This document shows positions 48,827-57,894 of a DNA stretch of 64,000 nucleotides, in pieces (position 1 is the first letter of the stretch; each line of letters starts with the position of its first letter). This DNA is from an uncultured Lachnospiraceae bacterium. Its GTDB lineage: Bacteria > Bacillota > Clostridia > Lachnospirales > Lachnospiraceae. The notes below the pieces were generated by a model that was not told where the DNA came from, ran no database searches, and was given only the letters and a program-made list of their open reading frames with translations. A program made the translations under genes and the position numbers. The stretch covers positions 1 through 64,000 of the forward strand of contig CALWRT010000045.1 in the NCBI GenBank assembly GCA_944384015.1, given 5' to 3'.

Positions 48827-50017
48827 TTACCTTCTTCCATACTTCTTGAACAGGTAGTAGAGGCCTACGATGAGAAGCAGAATAATGATAATTGCTGCAA
48901 TGCCCCATGTGGTGCGAGTTTTCACTGATACACGGAACTGGGCATCTGCCGAAGTTTCACTGTTGCTTACGGTAATGGTTGTCACGTAATCCCCGGTAAC
49001 CGCTTCAGAACTAGGGGTAATATAGGCGGTAACTTCCACAGAGCCGCCGGCCTCCAGCGTGTCGATGGACGATTGCGCGAAACTCACCTCCCAATCTGTG
49101 GGCGCAGAAGAACTAAGCGTCAGGTTATTCAGATCTACATTGCCGTTGTTCTGGATGAGGAGGGTAAAGGATTCCTCGGAGTTGGCGTAGGCATCCAGAC
49201 TCAGATTGCCGGTAGGGGTAGAGAGGGCTACTTCATAGGTGCCTGTTATCTCAATGATCAGTTCCGTGGAGAGAGTCTCATTGGCAGAGACTGCTGTAAG
49301 AGGGATGGTATATTCTCCCTGCTCGACATTTTCCGGCGGGGTAATAGACACAGTAAGGCCCTGGCTGGAGCCGGCTTCCACCGCGATGCTGGCCACCTGG
49401 CTGCTCTCGCCGGAGGGGGAGAAGCCTATCTGCCAGCCGCTGGGAACTTCCGCAGACAGACTGTAGGACTGATCTGTTCCCCGATTATTCACGATGGTTG
49501 TATCGAAGGTGAAGCTGGTGCCGGTAGAGCCTTGCTGTTCCGGGTATTCAGAGGTAAAGGAACCCTGCCCGGCGCTCTCGGCGCTGACGTCGATGACAAG
49601 CTCCAGGATGTCAGAGGCTCCATTCCCTGCGTCAGCCTGCAGCTGCACCTGATAACTGCCTTCCTGGGTATCCTCCGGAATGCTGAGGGAGAAGGTAGCG
49701 GCTGATGCCTCTGTACCGCTGCCCTCCACATGCGCGCGGCTGATCTGGCTGTCACTGCCCATGAAATAGCCGCTCCAGCCATCCGGCAGAGATTCGATCG
49801 AAAGATTAGCATCCAGGCCTCCTGCCGTGCTGGTAAAAGTTAGATCGAAATCTACGTCTTCTCCGGCCTGGACAGTGATGCCGGGATAGTCGGTGCTCAT
49901 TTCCAGACCTCCGGCAGCGTCCGCCTGAAGAGGCCTGAAAAAGAAAAAGAGCCATGCGGCCAGGACAAAGAGTATGACCACAGTGAATTCCCGTTTTAAC
50001 GCACATTTTTTCATCAT
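48827..50017 (-). CDS. NEW3-domain exported protein, C-terminally membrane anchored
   Basis: A 396-aa protein with an N-terminal signal segment (TVVILFVLAAWLFFFFRPLQADAA), three or more repeated immunoglobulin-like NEW3 domains (paired motifs such as EDTQEGSYQVQLQADAG and ENVEQGEYTIPLTAVSAN) and a C-terminal membrane helix followed by KKYGRR. NEW3 proteins coupled to ABC-2 exporters are common in Clostridia, though their substrate is unknown. The open frame extends to 50236, but AAAGGAG seven bases before the ATG at 50017 marks the start. Confidence 0.85.
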   Translation of the reverse strand: MMKKCALKREFTVVILFVLAAWLFFFFRPLQADAAGGLEMSTDYPGITVQAGEDVDFDLTFTSTAGGLDANLSIESLPDGWSGYFMGSDSQISRAHVEGSGTEASAATFSLSIPEDTQEGSYQVQLQADAGNGASDILELVIDVSAESAGQGSFTSEYPEQQGSTGTSFTFDTTIVNNRGTDQSYSLSAEVPSGWQIGFSPSGESSQVASIAVEAGSSQGLTVSITPPENVEQGEYTIPLTAVSANETLSTELIIEITGTYEVALSTPTGNLSLDAYANSEESFTLLIQNNGNVDLNNLTLSSSAPTDWEVSFAQSSIDTLEAGGSVEVTAYITPSSEAVTGDYVTTITVSNSETSADAQFRVSVKTRTTWGIAAIIIILLLIVGLYYLFKKYGRR

Positions 50018-50125
50018 GACTGAACTCCTTTTTATGCATATTTTCTTAATTTTATGTCTTGAATGTGACAAATCATTGTCTAAAATGTGTTTTTTTTGTG
50101 GACATAATGACAGAACAGGAAGCAG

Positions 50126-50165
50126 AAAAACGCCCAGAGCACGGAAATATGCGCTGGGCGTTTCT
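50126..50165. terminator. Terminator of the lsrK operon
   Basis: AAACGCCCAG near 50128-50137 pairs with CTGGGCGTTT near 50154-50163. Read leftward it is followed by TTTTT, so it ends the leftward lsrR-lsrK-cupin-AllA-like transcript. Confidence 0.8.
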
Positions 50166-50235
50166 AGCTGTCCGATATATAGGAATATGCCGGTTGGAAT
50201 AAAGTTTCTACTGCGGCGATTGATCAATCCATCCA

Positions 50236-50730
50236 TTACAGCTGAATTTGTATGTAGTCCTTCTCTTCAAAAACAATCTTGCATGTATCGTTCAGATAAG
50301 TGCGCTCCGGAAGGCAGATGAGCACTGTGCCGTCGCCGTTGACTGGGAACGGGGCGCCATGCCATACGCCGGCCCGGAATACAACCATTGTGCCCTTGGG
50401 AATCAGGAAAGCCACATGCTTATCATATTCCACTTCGCCGCCGTTGGCTGGCGCGGCGTACATCACCATGTCATCATCCAGCGGCATCATTGCCTCCATA
50501 GCATAGCTGTGATATTCGCTGTCCTGGATGACCATATCCCGCTTGCCTACCTTCAGACTGCCGAAGGCCGTACAGGAAGGAGAGGCGTTCGGTGCGATGA
50601 TCATATCCCGGTGGAACGTACATGGATATTCCCCAATTCCGTATGCATCGCCGGGATTGGCAATATTAGCAATAAAGCCATAGGGAGCAAAATTTTCCGG
50701 AGTAACGGGAATCGCCTGGATTGCTTTCAT
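50236..50730 (-). CDS. Ureidoglycolate lyase (AllA)-like cupin protein
   Basis: A 164-aa protein with AllA-like features: MKAIQAIPVTPENFAPYG at the N-terminus, a HRDM segment, and near the C-terminus the AFLIPKGTMVVFRAGVWHGAPFPV motif with a candidate metal-binding histidine. No other allantoin-pathway gene is nearby, so its role is more likely tied to AI-2 breakdown, which is inference. The ATG at 50730 has AGGAGGTG upstream. It follows the small cupin gene by 14 bp. Confidence 0.78.
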   Translation of the reverse strand: MKAIQAIPVTPENFAPYGFIANIANPGDAYGIGEYPCTFHRDMIIAPNASPSCTAFGSLKVGKRDMVIQDSEYHSYAMEAMMPLDDDMVMYAAPANGGEVEYDKHVAFLIPKGTMVVFRAGVWHGAPFPVNGDGTVLICLPERTYLNDTCKIVFEEKDYIQIQL

Positions 50731-50744
50731 CAAAAGACACCTCC

Positions 50745-51095
50745 TTAATATACAGGGTTTTCAACCTCGACCTTATCAACTTCCTGGTAAGGAGCGAGAG
50801 TGGAAATCATTTTAACCGGCGCATCATAGGCGTTCCGGCAATAGTGCACTTCGCCTGGCTCAATATGGATCAGGTCACCGGCGCTGAGCGTGTTCACTTT
50901 GCCATCTACGACAATGTCAATTTTTCCTTCCAGGATGAAAAAATTTTCTTCCATTATGTTGTGATAGTGTGCGTGGAAATCTTCGCCTGGCATGAACTGC
51001 ACGATTGCGAAGTTCGAACGGGGGCCTTTCATCAGATATTTCGGGCCGCTGTTTCCAAAGCGGTATTCTCTCTCATTTTCATTAATGATAAACAT
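50745..51095 (-). CDS. Small single-domain cupin protein
   Basis: A 116-aa cupin_2 protein with the first motif PGEDFHAHYHNIMEENFFILEG (His, His, Glu ligands) and the second motif IHIEPGEVHYCRN. It belongs to the lsrK operon, 45 bp after lsrK. Because this locus lacks an LsrG-type gene (a small beta-barrel protein that isomerises phospho-AI-2 products), this cupin is a candidate for the missing step. This is a hypothesis. Confidence 0.82.
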   Translation of the reverse strand: MFIINENEREYRFGNSGPKYLMKGPRSNFAIVQFMPGEDFHAHYHNIMEENFFILEGKIDIVVDGKVNTLSAGDLIHIEPGEVHYCRNAYDAPVKMISTLAPYQEVDKVEVENPVY

Positions 51096-51140
51096 AGTGA
51101 TCTCTCCTCTTTCTCTCTAGATCTAGAATGCCGCCGGAAC

Positions 51141-52703
51141 TTACAGTCCCGGTGCAATCCACATATTTTTGGTAAGCTTGCGGTCACACAGCTCTAACTG
51201 CGCGGCATATACTTGGCGCCAGGGCCCGTACATCTCTTCATACACGGCGTGGTTAGCTGGATTGGGAATATAGGTGGCATCCATCTTGACCGTGCGCTTA
51301 GCGCCTTCTGCGATACTCGGATAGATACCAACTCCGTATCCTGCCAGGATGGCAGCGCCGAGAGCGGTAGCCTCTTTGACGACTGGCGTCTTGACTGGCT
51401 TGCCCGTTACATCCGCCAGTATCTGTGCCCACAGCGGGCTCTTGGATGCGCCGCCGGCAAAGATCAGCTCGTCAGGCTCATGGCCGGTGGCTTCTCTCAC
51501 CAGAGCGATATGGCCTTTTACCAGCATTGCGGTATTTTCCAGTATTGCGCGGTAGAATGTGTAACGGTTGAACTTCTCTGGCTCTAGCTCGAAGTTCGTG
51601 AAGGTGGGCGAGGCGTGCTTCCAGGAAATAAAATTCATCACATCGCTGAAACAGCACATCATGCCGTAGCAGCCGGCAGGGATCTTCTCAGCCTCCCGGT
51701 TCATAAGGTCATAGGGATCCGTGTGCTGCTCCTGTGCCAGCTTCTTCTCCAGCTGGCAGAAGCCGTCCCGGAACCAACGCATAACCATTCCGGGCTTGAA
51801 CGCAAGCGCTTCGTACTGCCATACGCCGGGTACTGCATGGCAGTTGACTCTCACCCGGCATTCCGAATCCGTCTTGCCGCTGTCTGTATTGAACTCATAT
51901 TGCCAGAAGCTGCCGCCGAAGACAGCCGCCTGGCCGGGATCACAAGCTCCGACGCCAATGGTGCCAAGCTGGCAGTCGCCGCCGCCTACAACGACAGGGG
52001 TTCCCTCTGCAAGGCCAGTCTGGGCAGCCCCCTGGGCATTGACAGAGCCTGCCACAGAACCGCATTCCAATATCGGAGGGAAAATATCTTCCCGAAGGCC
52101 GCAGCGGCGGGCAATACTCGGATCCCACTGCCGGCTGTTCAGATCCAGCAGGCCTGTTGTAGAACCATTGCTTGGCTCTACAGCCAGAATGCCGGTGAGT
52201 TTATAGATCAGCCAGTCGTTAAACATGCCGACAGCTGCCGTCTGCTCATATATTTCAGGCATTTTGTTCTTGACCCACAAAATACGGGGGATGGCATTGA
52301 GGGCATATGTCTGGCCAGACTGCAGATACAGTTCTTTCTCCAATTCCGGATCTTGACGTACGAGCTGAGCCACCTCGTCGTTGCTGCGGGCGTCCACGTT
52401 GGCGCATGCCCAAATCTCTTTGCCATTTTTGTCATACAGGAGAATTCCTTCTCTCATACAGGTGGTTGAGACGGCGGCAATATCACTGGGAGCGATACCT
52501 GTCTCCTTGAGAACCCCGCGGATACAGCCGCTTGCCAGGTTCCAATTGAACTCCCAATCGAAGTCCATGCTGCCGGGAAAACGGGGATCCTCTTTGTGCG
52601 TCCATTCCTCCTGAACACAGCCAAGCTGATTGCCGTCCAGGTCAAAGACAACTGCGCGGACACTGCCGGTTCCGGCATCTACCGCCATGAAATACTTAGC
52701 CAT
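51141..52703 (-). CDS. lsrK: Autoinducer-2 kinase LsrK
   Basis: A 520-aa FGGY-family carbohydrate kinase starting MAKYFMAVDAGTGSVRAVVFD, with the phosphate-binding and hinge motifs GGGDCQLGTIGVG and LIFAGGASKSPLWAQILADVTGKPV. The long match to LsrK architecture and its place beside lsrR and the lsr transporter indicate that it phosphorylates imported AI-2. Phospho-AI-2 is the inducer for LsrR in known systems. It lies 80 bp after lsrR. Confidence 0.92.
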   Translation of the reverse strand: MAKYFMAVDAGTGSVRAVVFDLDGNQLGCVQEEWTHKEDPRFPGSMDFDWEFNWNLASGCIRGVLKETGIAPSDIAAVSTTCMREGILLYDKNGKEIWACANVDARSNDEVAQLVRQDPELEKELYLQSGQTYALNAIPRILWVKNKMPEIYEQTAAVGMFNDWLIYKLTGILAVEPSNGSTTGLLDLNSRQWDPSIARRCGLREDIFPPILECGSVAGSVNAQGAAQTGLAEGTPVVVGGGDCQLGTIGVGACDPGQAAVFGGSFWQYEFNTDSGKTDSECRVRVNCHAVPGVWQYEALAFKPGMVMRWFRDGFCQLEKKLAQEQHTDPYDLMNREAEKIPAGCYGMMCCFSDVMNFISWKHASPTFTNFELEPEKFNRYTFYRAILENTAMLVKGHIALVREATGHEPDELIFAGGASKSPLWAQILADVTGKPVKTPVVKEATALGAAILAGYGVGIYPSIAEGAKRTVKMDATYIPNPANHAVYEEMYGPWRQVYAAQLELCDRKLTKNMWIAPGL

Positions 52704-52752
52704 AGCTTCTCATCTCCTTCTAAAAAAATAGTCATAATCTATCGGAAAGATA

Positions 52753-52762
52753 ATTTGTGACA
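52753..52762. promoter_or_regulatory. ATTTGTGACA motif between lsrR and lsrK
   Basis: The same ten-base core (ATTTGTGAC) occurs twice more in the lsrR-lsrA spacer. Its position 50 bp before lsrK makes it a candidate regulator site for a second, internal lsrK promoter. Confidence 0.4.
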
Positions 52763-52783
52763 TTCTGTCTTGTGGGGCGGCTC

Positions 52784-53737
52784 TTACCGCTCATCTTCGC
52801 GGGTGCTCGGCTGATCACCTACCAGGGCATAAGCAGTATCTTCATCCGTGATCAGCACATCCAGATAACCTCCGGTTAGAACAGCGCGGATGGCAGCAAC
52901 CTTGTGCCTGCCGCCTGCGACGCCGATGACATTGTCCATCTTGCGCAGATCTTCCAGGGAAGTGCTCACCAGCCGGTCTTCTAAGTCATTCTCGACAGGG
53001 TTGCCGTCCTTGTCAATAAAATGGCTCAGGATATCGCCCACGGCTCCCTGCATAGCCAGGACCAGGAAGTCGGATTTTGATAAAATCCCGTTCTGGAGAA
53101 TGGTGGCGTTGTCCGTCATACCGCCTATACCTACAACGGTCAGCTTCGCAATGTTGATCAGCTTCTGAATGCGCTGGACAGATTCTTCCCTGCGCATCCA
53201 TTCAGCCATCTCCGGACTTCCCATAATGAGCGGAGACGGAATCAAATGCAGGCGGGCGTTAAACACGCTGGACTGTATATTCGGAAGATAATAAGTGACG
53301 CCGCCGGTTAGGGACACCACATCAACCGGAGTATCTATGGAGCGGGCCAGGTAATTCAGGGCTCGGCTGGGGGTATCCCCGTATCCCATATTAATAAAAG
53401 TATTCGTACCGAGCCGGTCGCGGATATACATTGCGGCCGCCTGAGCCAAGCTCTCGTTGACATCGCTTACCTGATTGCTGCCGATGGGCAGGACGAAGGC
53501 ATCTTTAAGCCCATATTGGCTGATCAGGGCTTTCTCAGCGCGCATATGACGGTTGTTCTCCTTTTTGATACAGAAACTGACAATTCCGGTTTGGCGCGCC
53601 TTGTCCAGCAGACGAATGACCCGGACTCGGCTGATGCCGAGAAGCTCCGATATCTTCTGTTGGGTATAATTCTCAATATAATAGTACCAAACGGTCTTGA
53701 ACATCAGTACCTCTTCATAATTGAAATCGCCTTCCAT
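52784..53737 (-). CDS. lsrR: LsrR-type transcriptional regulator (SorC family)
   Basis: From this start the protein is 317 aa. An N-terminal helix-turn-helix (YYIENYTQQKISELLGISRVRVIRLLDKARQTG) is followed by a SorC-type sugar-binding domain (GYGDTPSRALNYLAR; GGVTYYLPNIQSSVFNARLHLIPSPL; VAGGRHKVAAIRAVLTGGYLDVLITDEDTA). In E. coli LsrR represses lsr genes until phospho-AI-2 binds. An upstream in-frame ATG exists, but GGGAGGTG four bases before the ATG at 53737 points to the shorter form. Confidence 0.92.
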   Translation of the reverse strand: MEGDFNYEEVLMFKTVWYYYIENYTQQKISELLGISRVRVIRLLDKARQTGIVSFCIKKENNRHMRAEKALISQYGLKDAFVLPIGSNQVSDVNESLAQAAAMYIRDRLGTNTFINMGYGDTPSRALNYLARSIDTPVDVVSLTGGVTYYLPNIQSSVFNARLHLIPSPLIMGSPEMAEWMRREESVQRIQKLINIAKLTVVGIGGMTDNATILQNGILSKSDFLVLAMQGAVGDILSHFIDKDGNPVENDLEDRLVSTSLEDLRKMDNVIGVAGGRHKVAAIRAVLTGGYLDVLITDEDTAYALVGDQPSTREDER

Positions 53738-54156
53738 GCAGCACCTCCCGATAGTCTTATAGGCGGATAACAAATCAGAAAGAAAATCTTTCTGATTCAT
53801 AGGTTTACAAAAATTAATAAAAGAATCAAATGTTTACCTTTTTATGAGTATAGCATTTGAGGATACGGCATGTCAATGACAATTTTTTTGAGGGGTATTC
53901 TGAGAGGGTTCTTATACGAAAGTTATAATAAAATATTTTGTTTGAAAATTAGATGATATAAAATTTATATAATAAGTATACAAATAATTCAACAAAGCAC
54001 GTTTAATTTGTGTGATTTGTAGAAAATAAGTGCGCATTTTATTTGTGACGGAATGGGCAAGAAAGCAATTGACAAAGCCCAAAAAATATATTATCATAAT
54101 TTGTAACAAAAGATACAATGCAGTTACATTTGTGACGTAAACAAGGAGGTATTAAC
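53738..54156. promoter_or_regulatory. Divergent lsrR/lsrA control region
   Basis: A 419-bp A/T-rich spacer. Toward lsrA it has TTGACA (54069-54074) and TATCAT (54092-54097) separated by 17 bases, a strong promoter. Direct repeats of ATTTGTGACG lie at 54041-54050 and 54128-54137, flanking the promoter, with the related TTTGTAACA at 54100-54108 and the inverted pair TGTAAC (54102-54107) / GTTACA (54123-54128). These are candidate LsrR operators. Confidence 0.7.
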
Positions 54157-55677
54157 TTGGCAGACACGACAACCTCCGCAGGCAGCGAGAAGCTGCTGTC
54201 GGTTCGTAATGTGTATAAGGCTTTCGGTTTAAATACCGTACTTAAAGGAATCAGTCTCGATCTGGACCGCGGCGAGGTATTAGCCTTGATCGGCGGCAAT
54301 GGCGCCGGCAAGAGTACCCTGATGAAAATCATTATGGGAATCTATACGCCGGATAAGGGTGAGATTCTGGTGAACGGCAAGGGGATGGCCGCAGGCAAGA
54401 CATCGGAGGCGCTGGCCAGCGGCGTGTATATGGTGCCCCAGGAGCCGCTTCTGTTCCCGAACATGTCAGTAGAAGAGAATATAATCATCGGATTCCAGAG
54501 ACCGCGGGCAGAACTGCACAAAGAGCTTGTGGAGACAATGGAGAATATCGGATGGCATATTGCCCTTGATCGGAAGGCGAGCAGTCTTTCCATCGCAGAG
54601 CAGCAGCTCGTAGAGATCTTAAGAGGACTGATGCGCAAGGCGAAGGTTCTGATCCTAGACGAGCCTACCAGCGCTCTGACCTTCAAAGAGGTGGAGAGCC
54701 TTTTCCGCTGCGTGGAGGATCTGAAGGCGAATGGAATCGGTATTATTTACATAACTCACCGTCTGAATGAAGTTTTCCAAATCGCTACAACAGTAGCAAT
54801 TATGCGCGACGGCGTTATAACCTTATCGGGAGATGTGGGAGAATTTAACCATAATGCGCTGGTGAAGGGCCTGCTCCCGACAGGAGCCGAGCAGGAGACG
54901 AAGGAGACAAGCATCCCTGTGGACTACGGCAAGGAACCTGTGCTGGAGCTGCAGAATTTCAGCGGCTATGGATTCACAGACGTTTCGCTGAAGCTGTATC
55001 CGGGCGAAATTTTGGGCTTGGCCGGCGTGGTCGGCGCCGGACGTACGGAGATGGCTACGACTATTTTCGGTATGGACAAGGTGTTGGGCGGCAAGGTGCT
55101 GCTCAACGGCAAGGACATTACCGGAATGAAGACAAGAGACGTTATCAAGGCCGGACTGAATTATGTTCCGGAAGACCGTCATGCCAACGGCCTGTTCAAG
55201 ATCAGCGATGTGGCGGCCAACACAACAAGCGCCGTGCTGAAGGGGCCGAAGCTCGGAAAGTTCCTTTTAAATAAGAAGACGGAGCGGGAAATGACACAGA
55301 AGTATGTGGATGATTTCCGCATTAAGGTGACCGGACAGGATCAGCTTACGGGAAGCTTATCCGGAGGAAATCAGCAGAAGATTGTAATTGGGCGCAGTCT
55401 CTGCACAGATCCGAAGGTGGTTATCTTGGATGAGCCGACTCGAGGCATTGACGCGGCGGCCCGCGGCGATGTATACAAAATCATCCATAAGCTCAGAGAG
55501 GAAGGGGTATCGATCCTTCTCATCTCTTCTGACATGGAAGAGATTATGGAGCTGAGCGACAGGGCCATGACAATTTATCAGGGCCGCGTAAATTGTGAAT
55601 TTTCAAAAGAGGACATTAATCAGGATAACCTGACGAGCGCCGCTTTCGGTCTGACTAAGAAGGAGGTTGGAGCATGA
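54157..55677 (+). CDS. lsrA: AI-2 ABC transporter ATP-binding protein LsrA
   Basis: A 506-aa sugar-type ABC protein with two ATPase halves. The first has Walker A GGNGAGKSTL near residue 48, signature LSIAEQQLVEI and Walker B VLILDEPTSAL. The second has signature LSGGNQQKIVIGRSL and Walker B VVILDEPTRGID; its Walker A is GVVGAGRTE, the usual relaxed form. The start is TTG, with AAGGAGGT six bases upstream. It overlaps lsrC by four bases. Confidence 0.93.
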   Translation: MADTTTSAGSEKLLSVRNVYKAFGLNTVLKGISLDLDRGEVLALIGGNGAGKSTLMKIIMGIYTPDKGEILVNGKGMAAGKTSEALASGVYMVPQEPLLFPNMSVEENIIIGFQRPRAELHKELVETMENIGWHIALDRKASSLSIAEQQLVEILRGLMRKAKVLILDEPTSALTFKEVESLFRCVEDLKANGIGIIYITHRLNEVFQIATTVAIMRDGVITLSGDVGEFNHNALVKGLLPTGAEQETKETSIPVDYGKEPVLELQNFSGYGFTDVSLKLYPGEILGLAGVVGAGRTEMATTIFGMDKVLGGKVLLNGKDITGMKTRDVIKAGLNYVPEDRHANGLFKISDVAANTTSAVLKGPKLGKFLLNKKTEREMTQKYVDDFRIKVTGQDQLTGSLSGGNQQKIVIGRSLCTDPKVVILDEPTRGIDAAARGDVYKIIHKLREEGVSILLISSDMEEIMELSDRAMTIYQGRVNCEFSKEDINQDNLTSAAFGLTKKEVGA

Positions 55678-56687
55678 CAGCAATAAAGAGGCTTTTGAAG
55701 GTACGCGAGCTGAGCAGCCTGCTGTTCCTGATTGCCCTGTTTGTGATTGTTAGTATCATCAATCCCAGCTTTGCCAGCTCGGAGAATATATCTGCTTGTT
55801 TTAATTCTTCCGTTGTTTATATGCTGGTGGCAGTAGGAATGGGATTTGCGGTAATTGTAGGGGAGATCGACGTATCCGTCGGCTCTAATCTGGGATTTGT
55901 GGCAACGGTTGTGGGCAGCATGCTCAGAGATGGGGAGAACTGGCTGCTGGCGTTTGCAGTGGGGATCCTTATCGGAGCGGCGATCGGTTTGTTCAACGGA
56001 TGGGGCGTGTCGATTATGGGCGTTCCGTCCCTGATATTTACGCTGGGAACCAATGGAATCCTGAGAGGGGCCATGTATGTATATTCAGGAGGCGCCTGGG
56101 TGGAGAATCTGCCGAAGGCGTTCAAAGATTTCTCGTCTGTGAATTTAGTAGGAGATCTGACTGTATACTGCTGCGGATGCATCATCCTGGTGGCTGTTAT
56201 TCATCTTCTGCTGACGAAGACCCGCAGAGGCCGTTATTTCACAGCTGTAGGAGACAATCCGAACGGTGCGGTTCTGGTAGGTATTTCCGCTGTGTGGACG
56301 AAGGTAGCCGCATATATCATATGCGGGGTGATGTCAGCACTGGCAGGAATTATCTTCTGCAGCAGAATCGGATTTATCACGTCGACTTCCGGCAACGGCT
56401 ATGAGATGAAGGCAGTGGCAGCCTGCGTGCTTGGCGGGATCAGCCTTTCAGGAGGCGTAGGAAGCGTAGTTGGAGCGGCTATCGGGTCTGTCATCATGAG
56501 CTCGATCAGTTATCTGCTTGTGTTTATGGGATTTTCATCAAACTATGACAACGCAATCACCGGTATTATTCTGATTGTTATCGTAGTAACAGACTCCCTG
56601 ATGCAGTACCGTCAGTCGGTGCGCAACCGTCATGAGCGGCTGTCTGCCCGGACAGCAGGGACAGTGGAAGGAGGCGCTTCTAAATGA
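55674..56687 (+). CDS. lsrC: AI-2 ABC transporter permease LsrC
   Basis: A 337-aa permease of the ribose/AI-2 type with about nine hydrophobic segments and the conserved VIVGEIDVSVGSNLGFVATVVG and AAVGGISLSGGVGSV-like region (ACVLGGISLSGGVGSVVGAAIG). It starts at the ATGA overlap with lsrA and ends in another ATGA overlap with lsrD. Confidence 0.92.
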   Translation: MTAIKRLLKVRELSSLLFLIALFVIVSIINPSFASSENISACFNSSVVYMLVAVGMGFAVIVGEIDVSVGSNLGFVATVVGSMLRDGENWLLAFAVGILIGAAIGLFNGWGVSIMGVPSLIFTLGTNGILRGAMYVYSGGAWVENLPKAFKDFSSVNLVGDLTVYCCGCIILVAVIHLLLTKTRRGRYFTAVGDNPNGAVLVGISAVWTKVAAYIICGVMSALAGIIFCSRIGFITSTSGNGYEMKAVAACVLGGISLSGGVGSVVGAAIGSVIMSSISYLLVFMGFSSNYDNAITGIILIVIVVTDSLMQYRQSVRNRHERLSARTAGTVEGGASK

Positions 56688-57733
56688 AACAGAATGCTTC
56701 AAAAGCAGGAGGGCCGAATAAGCTGACAAAGGGCTTAAAGAATTGGAATACTTTCCTGGTTATTGTGCTGGTTCTGGAGTTTGTAATATTTGGCGCGGCG
56801 AATGAGAGGTTTTTGCGCATACCGCTGCTGCTGCTGAGTGTAAATGACTTTATTTCCATATGTATTATTAGCCTGTTCGTCACATTCGTTATGATTACCG
56901 GCGGGATTGATATACAGGCAGGATCCATTGTAGGGCTGACATCGATTGTGATTGGTGTTACGTGGCAGGATTTCGGCCTGCCTATATGGGCGGCAGTTGC
57001 CTTGGCGGTGGCCGTGGCAGCGCTGTGCGGAGCTCTGTCTGGATTTTTCATTGCCTACTGCCGCGTGCAGGCGATGGTTATTACCTTGGGCGGAAGCTTC
57101 CTGTATTCCGGCATCGCGCTGCTGGTATCTACTCTGAGCTCTACAGAAAGCTATCAGGGGATCAGCGGATTCCCGGACAGCTTCAAGTTCATTACAAGCT
57201 TTAAGCTGTTTGACTTGATTCCGATGCAGCTGGTTATTTTTGCCGTGCTTGTAGTAATTGCGTATCTGCTTCTGCACGTGAGCAAATACGGGCGCCAGGT
57301 ATTTCTTGTGGGCGTGAACCAGGATGCCGCAGAATTCTCGGGAATCAATTCCAAGCTAGTAATTTTGTCTACTTATGTGCTGAGCGGCATCAGCGCAGCC
57401 ATTGCGGGAATTGTACTTACTTCTTATCTGGGGACAGCGAAGAGTGACTTGGGCGATACTCTGACAATGAATATCATTACGGCCTGCGTGCTGGGCGGAA
57501 CTCTCTCAACCGGCGGCAAGGGCAGCGTAATCGGAACAGCTCTGGCTTCGATTATTATCGGAATTATGAGATTCGGCATGCCGCTTTGCTTCGATGTGAA
57601 TACACAGTATTTGGATATCCCCATCGGAATCCTGCTGATTGTAGTCGTCGTAGGGCGCGCGATGGTAAATAAACCAAGAACCGCAGCTATATTGGCAGGC
57701 TTGAAGAATAAGTTCACAGGCGCCAAGGCATAA
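56684..57733 (+). CDS. lsrD: AI-2 ABC transporter permease LsrD
   Basis: A 349-aa permease paralogous to LsrC with the motifs MITGGIDIQAGSIVGLTSIV and CVLGGTLSTGGKGSVIGTALASIIIG. It forms a heterodimeric channel with LsrC in known Lsr systems. Its end is followed by a 161-bp spacer with hairpins before lsrB. Confidence 0.92.
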   Translation: MKQNASKAGGPNKLTKGLKNWNTFLVIVLVLEFVIFGAANERFLRIPLLLLSVNDFISICIISLFVTFVMITGGIDIQAGSIVGLTSIVIGVTWQDFGLPIWAAVALAVAVAALCGALSGFFIAYCRVQAMVITLGGSFLYSGIALLVSTLSSTESYQGISGFPDSFKFITSFKLFDLIPMQLVIFAVLVVIAYLLLHVSKYGRQVFLVGVNQDAAEFSGINSKLVILSTYVLSGISAAIAGIVLTSYLGTAKSDLGDTLTMNIITACVLGGTLSTGGKGSVIGTALASIIIGIMRFGMPLCFDVNTQYLDIPIGILLIVVVVGRAMVNKPRTAAILAGLKNKFTGAKA

Positions 57734-57754
57734 GAGACATCGTATTGAGAGGCC

Positions 57755-57866
57755 GGAAGGCCGGCGTAAAGGCAAGTATAATGAGGATACAAACTTGTTG
57801 GAATCTGACAGCTTAGGGGAAGCAGAAAAACGATGTGATGTATTTTAGGGGGCTGACCCTCTAAGA
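57755..57866 (+). other. Hairpins between lsrD and lsrB
   Basis: GGCCGGAAGGCC near 57761-57772 forms a self-complementary stem, and TTAG-GGG / CCC-CTAA near 57845-57864 forms a second. Neither has a T run. They may separate expression of the highly needed binding protein LsrB from the membrane genes by RNA processing. Confidence 0.4.
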
Positions 57867-57894
57867 TAGATATTATTAAAAAGGAGGAATCTAT

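Noticed and set aside
51615-52469. 284-aa antisense frame over lsrK
   Set aside because: It is opposite a clear FGGY kinase and has no recognisable domain.
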